Positions 15,563-22,009 of a DNA stretch of 36,000 bases are shown piece after piece (position 1 is the stretch's first letter; every line of letters starts with the position of its first letter). The stretch is from VGCC01 sp040381195 (GTDB taxonomy: Bacteria; Actinomycetota; Actinomycetes; S36-B12). The translations under genes and the position numbers were made by a program. The stretch covers positions 1-36,000 of the forward strand of contig JBEIHR010000008.1 in assembly GCA_040381195.1 (NCBI GenBank), given 5' to 3'. The notes beneath the pieces were generated by a model that saw nothing but the letters and a program-made list of their open reading frames with translations, was not told the DNA's origin and ran no database searches.

Positions 15563-16337
15563 GCCCGGAGGGAGGCGTCTCATCGCGCGGGCCAGGATCG
15601 CTCCAACACCAAGTGGGTACGTGCACGTCGGGAACGCGGTCAACTTTCTGCTCGCCGGGAAAGTCGCCGCGGAACGCAGAGCAGATCTACTCCTGCGCAT
15701 CGATGATCTGGATGCCCCGCGTATGCGCCGCGAATATCTCGAGGACATCTTCCGTGTCCTGGATTGGCTCGGTGTCCAGTGGCAGATCGGCCCGCAATCG
15801 GCGAGTGAGGTCGTCGAGTGGAGCCAACACCGCCGGGTGGAGCTTTACCGACAGGCGCGTGAGACGCTCCTGGAATTACCGGACACCTTCTACGTGTGTG
15901 CGTGCTCGCGTTCCATGATGGGCGATCCTGAACGCGCGTGTTCGTGTCACGGCTTGGAACTCGTGCAGGGAGAAACCTGCCTCAGGATGCAAACCGACGG
16001 CGATGACAGACCCGTCATCTGGCGGCGCGATGGACTACCCGCCTACCACCTCGCCTCGATCGTCGATGATGACTTCTTCGACGTCACTCTGATAGTCCGT
16101 GGAGAGGACTTACGACCGGCCTCTGATCTGCAACGTCAACTGGCAGGGTTCCTTCCCGGGAACACATTTCCCGAGGCGACACTCGTGCACCATGGGCTCG
16201 TCACTGACGATCGCGGAGTCAAGTTGTCGAAATCGGCAGGTAGCGGGGCGCAACCGCTGCACCTGACCAGCGCCCTCCTCGCGGACATCGAGCAACGGAC
16301 TGAACGCCTGCGTGCTGAGGTGTCATCGGCCGACTGA
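15492..16337 (+). CDS. Short glutamyl-tRNA synthetase-like protein (GluQ/GluX type)
   Basis: A 281-residue protein resembling only the catalytic half of class I glutamyl-tRNA synthetase, as in GluQ, which glutamylates queuosine in tRNA-Asp. It shows RIAPTPSGYVHVGN (HIGH-like), LLLRIDDLDAPR, a Cys-rich putative zinc site (CACSR...ACSCHG) and KLSKSAG (KMSKS-like). There is no anticodon-binding domain, so ordinary tRNA-Glu charging is unlikely. The start is unclear. The GTG at 15492 overlaps the upstream gene by 71 bases and adds about 30 Arg/Pro-rich residues. No ATG, GTG, TTG or CTG lies in frame between it and the active site, yet GGAGGGAGG is positioned for an ATC codon at 15582. No queuosine gene is in the window. 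Confidence 0.82.
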   Translation: MPRDRRRRAPGRTRPPTELATPTEPGGRRLIARARIAPTPSGYVHVGNAVNFLLAGKVAAERRADLLLRIDDLDAPRMRREYLEDIFRVLDWLGVQWQIGPQSASEVVEWSQHRRVELYRQARETLLELPDTFYVCACSRSMMGDPERACSCHGLELVQGETCLRMQTDGDDRPVIWRRDGLPAYHLASIVDDDFFDVTLIVRGEDLRPASDLQRQLAGFLPGNTFPEATLVHHGLVTDDRGVKLSKSAGSGAQPLHLTSALLADIEQRTERLRAEVSSAD

Positions 16338-16508
16338 TCACCCGGTGACCGCGGCAGCATCGAATGCCGAGAGGATCTCCTGCCAGCGCCGTGACGCAAT
16401 GTCGGATCCCCACTCCTTCACGGCCCACTCGAAAAGTCTTCGCAGGTCGGTCGCATCACCAGAGGCTGCTGCCGAACGAACCTGCTCGGCCCAGGTGGTG
16501 TCCTCCAT
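16338..16508 (-). CDS. Small conserved-looking protein, 56 residues
   Basis: An unrecognised short gene. The ATG at 16508 opens a frame for MEDTTWAEQVRSAAASGDAT, continuing with LRRLFEWAVKEWGSDIASRRW and ending AAAVTG before TGA at 16338-16340. The product looks like a small, mostly helical, Trp-rich soluble protein, with no Cys and no membrane segment. Its stop codon abuts that of the synthetase-like gene with no base between, the same tight convergence as other pairs here, which supports a real gene. It is divergent from the acidic protein gene. TACGAA lies 6 bases before the ATG, a weak -10 match. Function unknown. Confidence 0.55.
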   Translation of the reverse strand: MEDTTWAEQVRSAAASGDATDLRRLFEWAVKEWGSDIASRRWQEILSAFDAAAVTG

Positions 16509-16580
16509 CCTGTATTCGTACCACCCGCTATGACCGTCGATTCAGGACCTTCGGCCCGTTCATCACCACCCGTGCATCGC

Positions 16581-16586
16581 TAGCGT
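16581..16586 (+). promoter_or_regulatory. Predicted -10 element of the acidic protein gene (TAGCGT)
   Basis: TAGCGT is followed by a 26-base leader with an AGAGAGG ribosome site before the ATG at 16613. This is one of the few genes here with a clear leader. Confidence 0.45.
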
Positions 16587-16612
16587 GAGAGGTGTTCTCA
16601 GAGAGGTAGGCC

Positions 16613-17065
16613 ATGAGTCCCCAGAGCGAATCCGGGTTACCCGACGAAGTCGCGCGCGCGACGGAGACCTCCGAACCCGGGGACGCAGCGGACCAGGCGG
16701 ACCGACTGACGATGATCATGGAGGCCGAGGCGGTGCGAAACGGCCTTGCCGGATCTTCGGGCGAGGGCGGACTCGACTGGTATGACCGCCCACTCGAGGA
16801 CGTCGAAGCGCTCCTCGTCGATGAGGGAGCCGATGACGCCTCGGACGACCCACTGCACGCGAGTGGCCTCACGGGTCCGCCGGTCATCGAGGCGGAGTTG
16901 GCAGCCATGCATGTCGTGGATGACGTGGATCCCTCGCGGGACTTCTACCTCGCCGATGAAGATGACGAGCAGCGGGCAGACCCTGACTTCGATCAGTTTG
17001 CCGAGCCCCTCACCCACCTCACGCCGGAGGACGAAACCCTGATGGGTGTCGATCCCTACGAGTAG
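16613..17065 (+). CDS. Very acidic hypothetical protein
   Basis: A 150-residue protein I do not recognise. About 42 residues are Asp or Glu against six Arg and no Lys, so it is strongly negative and probably largely disordered. It has no signal peptide, membrane segment or Cys. Islands that look more ordered are DRLTMIMEAEAVRNGLAG, GGLDWYDRPLEDVEALL and the C-terminal LTHLTPEDETLMGVDPYE. The ATG at 16613 has AGAGAGG upstream and a TAGCGT promoter. It lies between the divergent 56-residue gene and the enoyl-CoA hydratase, 32 bases before the latter. A regulatory or nucleic-acid-mimic role is possible but unsupported. Confidence 0.72.
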   Translation: MSPQSESGLPDEVARATETSEPGDAADQADRLTMIMEAEAVRNGLAGSSGEGGLDWYDRPLEDVEALLVDEGADDASDDPLHASGLTGPPVIEAELAAMHVVDDVDPSRDFYLADEDDEQRADPDFDQFAEPLTHLTPEDETLMGVDPYE

Positions 17066-17097
17066 TGACCTCACCTGGCATGTGATTGGCTCCTCGC

Positions 17098-17880
17098 ATG
17101 TCCGAGATGATTGCGGTGGCTCGCCGCGGCGAGATCGCGACCATCACGCTGAATCGACCTGATCGGTTGAATGCACTCGTCCCGGGGATGGGCGCGGAGT
17201 ACGTCGCCGCCCTGCGTGCCGCCGACGTCGATCCCGAGGTTCGTGGGATCCTCGTGACCGGGGCCGGCCGCGGCTTCTGCTCCGGGGCCGATATCGCCGT
17301 CCTTCACGAGAGCTCCGACGCTCTCGAGTCCTTCATCGCTGGTGTTGCGGAACTGCCCACGCAGGCCTTCCATATCGGCACCCCTATCGCAACCGCCATC
17401 AATGGGCCGTGCGCAGGAGTCGGTTTTGTTCTGGCCGTCTGCGCGGACGCTCGATTCGTCCACCCGGAGGCGACCTTGACTACCTCGTTCGCCCGACTCG
17501 GCCTCGTCGCGGAGTATGGCGCGGCGTGGGTGCTCCCACGCCTCATCGGGCTTGCCCCTGCGACCGATCTCCTGCTCACTGGTCGGACCATCACTGGGCG
17601 CGAGGCGGAGTCACTCGGCCTGGCGATCTGTGCGGAGGATCCAGTCCAGGCTGCCATCGCGTGGCTGAGCGCGGTCGCTCAGCACTGTTCGCCCACTTCC
17701 GTCGCGGAAATGAAGCAACAACTGCTCCAGTCGTGGAATCAGGACCTGGATACCGCGGCCGAGGATTCGCTACGCCGGATGAAGGAGTCGTTTCGACGTC
17801 CTGATCTCGTCGAGGCTCTCGCGGCCCGGTCGGAAAAGCGTCAGCCCAAGTTCGCGCCCTACGGCAAGACCCCGCAATGA
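17098..17880 (+). CDS. Enoyl-CoA hydratase/isomerase family protein
   Basis: A 260-residue crotonase-fold enzyme acting on acyl-CoA thioesters, probably in fatty-acid or related degradation; an echA-type gene occupies a similar place in Mycobacterium (Rv2679). The oxyanion-hole segments are clear: GAGRGFCSGADIAVL and INGPCAGVGFVLAVCADARF. In the next segment, SFARLGLVAEYGAAWVLPRL, the usual PEI..G..P pattern is replaced by a form common in isomerase-like actinobacterial members, so hydratase activity should not be assumed. The ATG at 17098 gives MSEMIAVARRGEIATITLNRP; the in-frame start at 17086 is less likely. Its last 22 bases overlap the convergent NUDIX-like gene. Confidence 0.93.
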   Translation: MSEMIAVARRGEIATITLNRPDRLNALVPGMGAEYVAALRAADVDPEVRGILVTGAGRGFCSGADIAVLHESSDALESFIAGVAELPTQAFHIGTPIATAINGPCAGVGFVLAVCADARFVHPEATLTTSFARLGLVAEYGAAWVLPRLIGLAPATDLLLTGRTITGREAESLGLAICAEDPVQAAIAWLSAVAQHCSPTSVAEMKQQLLQSWNQDLDTAAEDSLRRMKESFRRPDLVEALAARSEKRQPKFAPYGKTPQ

Positions 17881-18386
17881 GCTAAGGCCGCACGTACGAG
17901 TCGGCCCTGGCCCCCGGACATCTCGCCCTGAAACTGCGGACTGACCGCCTCTCCGGGGCTCACCCAGACGAGGTCTAGGGCATCTTGGCTCGGAGCGCAT
18001 TCGCCGTCTATCGGGACGATGTAGGCGAGCGACACTGCGTGTTGGCGCGGGTCGTGGAAGCCTGTCAGCCCGGGATCGGGGAAATACTCGACGATCGTGA
18101 ACGGCTGCGGGCTCGCGGGAATGCGCGGCAACGCCATCGGCCCCAGGTCCTTTTCGAGGTGGCGGACGAGTGCGTCGCGTACCCGCTCACCGTAGAGAAC
18201 GCGTCCGGACACAACGGCGCGACTGATCGCCCCGTCCGGCATAGCTCGGAGGAGAAGCCCCACCTCCGTGACCATTCCCTGCACATCCACCCGCACAGGA
18301 ACTGCATCCACGTACACGATGGGAAGTCGCTCACGAGCCGTGGCCAATTCCTCGTCGGAGAGCCAGGTTGTCCGGGTGTCGAGCAT
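17859..18386 (-). CDS. NUDIX-like DUF4916 family protein
   Basis: A 175-residue protein of the actinobacterial DUF4916 group, related to NUDIX hydrolases; its substrate is unknown. The region from TWLSDEELATARERLPIVYV through VTEVGLLLRAMPDGAISRAV to FHDPRQHAVSLAYIVPI matches the family closely. I do not see an obvious complete NUDIX box (Gx5Ex7REUxEExGU), so catalysis is uncertain. The ATG at 18386 is chosen because family members begin just before the WLSDEEL block and GGGAGG lies 3 bases upstream, a slightly short spacing. The frame stays open to 18671, but that would cover the msrB start and adds no family-like sequence. It is divergent from msrB and convergent, with a 22-base overlap, with the hydratase. 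Confidence 0.85.
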   Translation of the reverse strand: MLDTRTTWLSDEELATARERLPIVYVDAVPVRVDVQGMVTEVGLLLRAMPDGAISRAVVSGRVLYGERVRDALVRHLEKDLGPMALPRIPASPQPFTIVEYFPDPGLTGFHDPRQHAVSLAYIVPIDGECAPSQDALDLVWVSPGEAVSPQFQGEMSGGQGRLVRAALAHCGVLP

Positions 18387-18517
18387 CGTCCTCCCACCGA
18401 TAGAGATGATGCGAGCATGCTCCCAGGCCGTCGGCCCGGTTCCGGCTTCGGCGCGCTGACGGTCGAATATGGAGCGAAGTTCCCAGTGAGGGCGATCACC
18501 CCACCTGCACTCTCCCG

Positions 18518-18523
18518 TAGAAT
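18518..18523 (+). promoter_or_regulatory. Predicted leaderless -10 element of msrB (TAGAAT)
   Basis: TAGAAT, among the best -10 matches in the window, ends exactly 6 bases before the msrB GTG at 18530. The 143-base divergent spacer (18387-18529) contains nothing else I can support. Confidence 0.6.
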
Positions 18524-18529
18524 CGAAGA

Positions 18530-18979
18530 GTGACATCATCTCCCGCACGCGATGGTGCGCGTCGACCCGACGGTACGCCGTATCCCGTGGCCCGAGATGA
18601 GGACGAGTGGCGTGCACGCCTCGATCCCCAGGAGTATCACGTGCTCCGCGAAGCGGGGACGGAGGCACCATTCACAGGTGAATTCACCGACACAGTCGCG
18701 CCCGGTGTTTATGCATGTCGTGCCTGTGATGCGGAGTTGTTCCGTTCCGATTCGAAATTCGCCTCGCATTGCGGATGGCCGAGTTTCTACACACCTCTGG
18801 CTGGTGATTCGGTCATCTATCTCGAAGATCGATCCCTGGGCCGTGTTCGCACGGAGGTCCGATGCGCGTCGTGCGGTGGTCACCTTGGCCATGTCTTCGA
18901 GGGTGAGGGGTACCCGACCCCTACAGACCTCCGGTATTGCATCAATTCGATATCGCTCCGGCACGTGCCCGAGGCCTAG
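18530..18979 (+). CDS. msrB: Peptide-methionine (R)-S-oxide reductase MsrB
   Basis: Reduces methionine-R-sulfoxide in oxidised proteins and restores them after oxidative stress. The product has 149 residues, a full-length single-domain MsrB. Structural zinc ligands are Cys63/Cys66 (CRAC) and Cys112/Cys115 (CASC). The catalytic Cys137 sits in RYCINSISL (usually RYCxNSxSL), and Cys81 in SHCGWPSF is also present. The GTG at 18530 follows a TAGAAT hexamer by 6 bases, so the mRNA is probably leaderless. It precedes DUF3000 by 48 bases. An msrB gene also begins this neighbourhood in Mycobacterium (Rv2674). Confidence 0.97.
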   Translation: MTSSPARDGARRPDGTPYPVARDEDEWRARLDPQEYHVLREAGTEAPFTGEFTDTVAPGVYACRACDAELFRSDSKFASHCGWPSFYTPLAGDSVIYLEDRSLGRVRTEVRCASCGGHLGHVFEGEGYPTPTDLRYCINSISLRHVPEA

Positions 18980-19015
18980 CGGCGCGCCAGCCCGGGCAAG
19001 GACCCTAGACCGACT

Positions 19016-19021
19016 TACAGT
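19016..19021 (+). promoter_or_regulatory. Predicted leaderless -10 element of the DUF3000-RNase D operon (TACAGT)
   Basis: TACAGT ends exactly 6 bases before the GTG at 19028. The same hexamer and spacing occur at the histidine phosphatase gene. Confidence 0.5.
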
Positions 19022-19027
19022 GCCTGG

Positions 19028-19600
19028 GTGAAAGTTGTCGACAGCACCGCCGAGCCGTTCGAGCGCGCGATCGGGGCCATCCGTGCTGTCGCCCCGCGTG
19101 GGGAGTTCCTTCTCGAGGAGACACCGGCTCCTCAGAGACTGGCCCCACATGCGCTGGCGATAACCGCGGAGATGGCTGACCTGGACGACGACACGGCCAG
19201 CGGGAGGTTCGTGCTGCTGCACGATCCGGATGGCATCGACGAGTGGGAGGGCACCTTCCGTGCCGTCATCTTCATTCGTGCGAATGTGGAGCCCGAACTT
19301 GTCGACGACCCCCTCATGGCTGAAGTCGTGTGGAGTTGGATGACAGAGGCGATGCACGGTCTCGAGGCTCGACAGATCGGTGGCACCGTGACCAAGAGCA
19401 CGGGTGACTCTTTCGGGACCATGACGGGAAAGCGCCCACAGGGGACAATCGAACTGCGAGCCTCGTGGACGCCGACAGGCTCCCCAGAACCCGATCTGGC
19501 CGCGCACTACCAGGTGTGGCTCGAGACTCTCGCCGTTGCAGCGGGCCTCGCCCCGCTGCCCGCGGGTGTGGTCAGCGTTGCTCAGCGCCGGCGTGGGTGA
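19028..19600 (+). CDS. DUF3000 family protein
   Basis: A 190-residue conserved actinobacterial protein (Rv2680-like) of unknown function. Family features include the N-terminal helix PFERAIGAIRAVAPRGEF, the central EGTFRAVIFIRANVEPELVDDP, and TKSTGDSFGTMTGKRPQGTI near the middle. It is soluble, without signal, membrane segment or Cys. The GTG at 19028 fits the 6-base leaderless spacing. Its 3' end overlaps the RNase D gene by 8 bases, an arrangement conserved in Mycobacterium, and implies translational coupling and perhaps a shared role in RNA metabolism. Confidence 0.9.
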   Translation: MKVVDSTAEPFERAIGAIRAVAPRGEFLLEETPAPQRLAPHALAITAEMADLDDDTASGRFVLLHDPDGIDEWEGTFRAVIFIRANVEPELVDDPLMAEVVWSWMTEAMHGLEARQIGGTVTKSTGDSFGTMTGKRPQGTIELRASWTPTGSPEPDLAAHYQVWLETLAVAAGLAPLPAGVVSVAQRRRG

Positions 19601-20786
19601 CATCCCGGAGCGACCGCGCGAGGACGTTCCGCCGGTTATTGAATCCGACGCGGATCTCCGTGACGGGTGCGATCGGCTGGCGTCGGGCCGCGGTCCCATC
19701 GCGGTCGATGCCGAGCGTGCCTCGGGATACCGCTACAGCCAACGCGCGTACCTGGTTCAACTGAGGCGCATCGGTACGGGAACTCTGCTCATCGACCCCG
19801 TCAGGATTACCGACTTCGCGCCCTTGGCCGCGGCGATGTCCGGATCAGAGTGGATCATTCACGCAGCGACCCAGGATCTGCCCTGCCTGGCGGAGATTGG
19901 ACTCATACCCGAACGTGTCTTCGACACTGAGCTCGCCGGCCGTCTTCTCGGGCGTGAGCGTGTGGGCCTCGCTCCCCTCGTGGAGTCCGAACTCGGTGTT
20001 CATCTCGAAAAGGGGCACGGGGCGGCGGACTGGTCCACACGGCCCCTCAATGCCGCCCTCATCCGGTACGCGGCACTCGACGTGGAGTTCCTGATCGAGT
20101 TGCGTGAGGTCCTCGCCCGCGAGCTTGACGAAGCGGGCAAACGGCATATCGCAGAGCAGGAGTTTGCCAAGCTCCTCTCGTTCCGGCCGAAAGATCCTGG
20201 TCCCGAGCCGTGGCGACGGACGTCGGGTCTCCACAAGGCTCGCAAACCGCGGCAGCTTGCGGTGGTGCGGCAGTTGTGGACGGCGCGGGATGAGCTGGCC
20301 CGCGCAACGGACACGGCACCGGGTCGAATCCTCCCCGACTCCGCGCTCGTGGCGGCGGCGGCCTCGACCGCCACCACTCCCCAGGAGTTGCTCGACTCCG
20401 AGGGCTTCCATGGTCGTGGGGCGGCCAAGCACCTGCCTCTGTGGTGGCGGGCGGTGGTGGAGGCTCGCGCGCTCCCGACCCCCGCACTTCCCGTTGCGAG
20501 TCCCTCGGGAGGTGGTCCTCCTCCGCCCCGCGCCTGGGTGGATCGCAATCCGGAAGCGCATGCGCGCCTGACCAGTGCCCGAGAGGTGCTCGCCCGCTTA
20601 TCCGAGCAGCATGCGATTCCCGTGGAGAACCTGATGTCTCCGGACCTGGTCCGCAGCGTCTGCTGGGAAGGCCCCTCGGATCCGGCAGCGGCCTTCAGAT
20701 CTGGCGGGGCCCGCGAGTGGCAGGTCGACCTCCTCGCGCCCGAACTGGCTGCGGTCTGGGCGGACAGAGTCTCCGAGGGCGGGTAG
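19593..20786 (+). CDS. rnd: RNase D-like 3'-5' exoribonuclease with HRDC domain
   Basis: A 397-residue DEDD-type exonuclease expected to trim the 3' ends of tRNA and other structured RNAs. The exonuclease motifs are visible: IAVDAERASGYRYSQRAYLV (Exo I, DxE), IIHAATQDLPCL (Exo II) with VFDTELAGRLL, and RYAALDVEFL (Exo III, Y-x3-D type). An HRDC-like helical domain follows, starting near RKPRQLAVVRQLWTARDELA. The GTG at 19593 is chosen because it overlaps the DUF3000 stop by only 8 bases; an ATG at 19536 would lie well inside that gene. Its TAG stop forms the first three bases of the predicted fadA -10 hexamer. Confidence 0.93.
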   Translation: MGDIPERPREDVPPVIESDADLRDGCDRLASGRGPIAVDAERASGYRYSQRAYLVQLRRIGTGTLLIDPVRITDFAPLAAAMSGSEWIIHAATQDLPCLAEIGLIPERVFDTELAGRLLGRERVGLAPLVESELGVHLEKGHGAADWSTRPLNAALIRYAALDVEFLIELREVLARELDEAGKRHIAEQEFAKLLSFRPKDPGPEPWRRTSGLHKARKPRQLAVVRQLWTARDELARATDTAPGRILPDSALVAAAASTATTPQELLDSEGFHGRGAAKHLPLWWRAVVEARALPTPALPVASPSGGGPPPPRAWVDRNPEAHARLTSAREVLARLSEQHAIPVENLMSPDLVRSVCWEGPSDPAAAFRSGGAREWQVDLLAPELAAVWADRVSEGG

Positions 20787-20789
20787 GTT
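20784..20789 (+). promoter_or_regulatory. Predicted -10 element of fadAB (TAGGTT)
   Basis: TAGGTT begins with the TAG stop of the RNase D gene and overlaps the palindrome at 20787-20802. The start point would fall inside that palindrome, leaving about 22 bases of leader with AAGGAG before the fadA ATG. Confidence 0.45.
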
Positions 20790-20802
20790 ACTGCCGAGTA
20801 AC
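20787..20802 (+). promoter_or_regulatory. Palindromic operator-like site before fadA (GTTACT-N4-AGTAAC)
   Basis: A perfect 6+6 inverted repeat around GCCG overlaps the predicted -10 and start point of fadA. The size and spacing suit a TetR-type repressor dimer, and acyl-CoA-responsive TetR proteins often control beta-oxidation genes. No repressor gene lies in the window. It is too short to act as a terminator. Confidence 0.5.
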
Positions 20803-20818
20803 TTGACCAAGGAGTGCC

Positions 20819-22009
20819 ATGGGCCGGACAGTCGCAGACGTCGTCTTCGTGGATGGGGCGCGCACGCCCTTCGCCAGGGCCGGGAGCCTCTACAGCGAAA
20901 CGCGTGCGGACGACCTCGTCGTCAAGGTGATTCAGGAACTCCTTCGCCGGAATCCGCAGCTTCCCGTGGAACGGATCGACGATGTCGCCATCGCAGCAGC
21001 GACTCAGACCGGTGACCAGGGCATGAATATCGGTCGATCGGCGGCGCTGCTGGCCGGGTTGCCGTCGTCTGTGCCCGGCTACTCGATTGATCGGTGGTGT
21101 GCGGGAGCGATGACGGCGGTCACGACACTTGCCGGATCGATCATGTCCGGCGCCTACGACGTTGCTCTGGCGGGTGGAGTCGAGCACATGACACACCACC
21201 CCATGGGAGAGGGAATCGATCCGAACCCCCGCTATCTCGCCGAGAAGTTGGTCGATCCCGAAGCACTACTCATGGGCAAGACCGCCGAAAATCTCCATGA
21301 TCGCTTCCCCGGGATCACCAAGAGTCGTGCCGACGCGTACGCCGTCGGGTCCCAGGAGAAGACCGCGAAGGCGTACGCGAATGGCTGGATCCAGGCGGAC
21401 CTCGTGCCGGTTGCAGCACGTGCCCAGGACCTTGGCTGGACCATGGTGACGGCGGATGAGGGACCGCGTCCCGGCACCTCGCTCGATGGCCTTGCGAGCC
21501 TCCGGACGCCGTTTCGTCCCCACGGCCGTGTGACGGCCGGCAACGCGTCTGCTCTCACGGATGGCGCCACGGCGGCCCTGCTCGCATCGGACGATGCCGC
21601 TCGGGAACTCGGTCTCTCCCGGAAAATGCGCATGGTGGGGTACGCCTTCGCGGGTGTCGACCCCGAGGTGATGGGTGTCGGTCCTGTTCCGAGTACGGAG
21701 AAGGCCCTCGCCCGCGCTGGTATGTCGATCGATGACATCGATCTCTTCGAGATCAATGAGGCGTTCGCGGTGCAGGTCCTCGCATTCCTGGACCATTTCG
21801 AGATCGATGACGCGGACCCGCGGGTCAATCCCCTCGGTGGGGCTATTGCCGTCGGTCACCCTCTCGCATCCTCGGGGATACGACTCATGACCAATCTGGC
21901 CAAGGACTTCGAGCTGAACCCGGCCGCCCGTTTCGGGATCACCACCATGTGCATCGGCCTGGGCATGGGTGGAACGGTGATCTGGGAACGCGTGGGAGAT
22001 CAGTCATGA
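20819..22009 (+). CDS. fadA: Acetyl-CoA acyltransferase (thiolase) FadA
   Basis: A 396-residue thiolase that cleaves 3-ketoacyl-CoA with CoA, the last step of beta-oxidation, in complex with the FadB product. Active-site parts are visible: the nucleophile Cys94 in SIDRWCAGAM, NEAFAVQ, the catalytic His in GGAIAVGHPLASSG, and the second Cys in TMCIGLGMGG. The ATG at 20819 has AAGGAG a few bases upstream. The stop overlaps fadB by 4 bases (ATGA), so the two subunits are cotranslated. The palindrome overlapping the promoter suggests repression in the absence of fatty acids. Confidence 0.96.
   Translation: MGRTVADVVFVDGARTPFARAGSLYSETRADDLVVKVIQELLRRNPQLPVERIDDVAIAAATQTGDQGMNIGRSAALLAGLPSSVPGYSIDRWCAGAMTAVTTLAGSIMSGAYDVALAGGVEHMTHHPMGEGIDPNPRYLAEKLVDPEALLMGKTAENLHDRFPGITKSRADAYAVGSQEKTAKAYANGWIQADLVPVAARAQDLGWTMVTADEGPRPGTSLDGLASLRTPFRPHGRVTAGNASALTDGATAALLASDDAARELGLSRKMRMVGYAFAGVDPEVMGVGPVPSTEKALARAGMSIDDIDLFEINEAFAVQVLAFLDHFEIDDADPRVNPLGGAIAVGHPLASSGIRLMTNLAKDFELNPAARFGITTMCIGLGMGGTVIWERVGDQS

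Noticed and set aside
14799..17065. Integrated island at tRNA-Leu with attachment repeats
   Set aside because: No integrase gene and no second copy of the tRNA 3' end were found by eye, so only a weaker statement about a variable seam is kept.
18387..18671. N-terminal extension of the NUDIX-like gene
   Set aside because: It would cover the msrB start and promoter and adds no family-like sequence; the ATG at 18386 has GGGAGG and the family's usual N-terminus.
20000..21199. A 399-codon minus-strand frame across RNase D and fadA
   Set aside because: It spans the junction of two well-supported plus-strand genes and has shadow-like composition.
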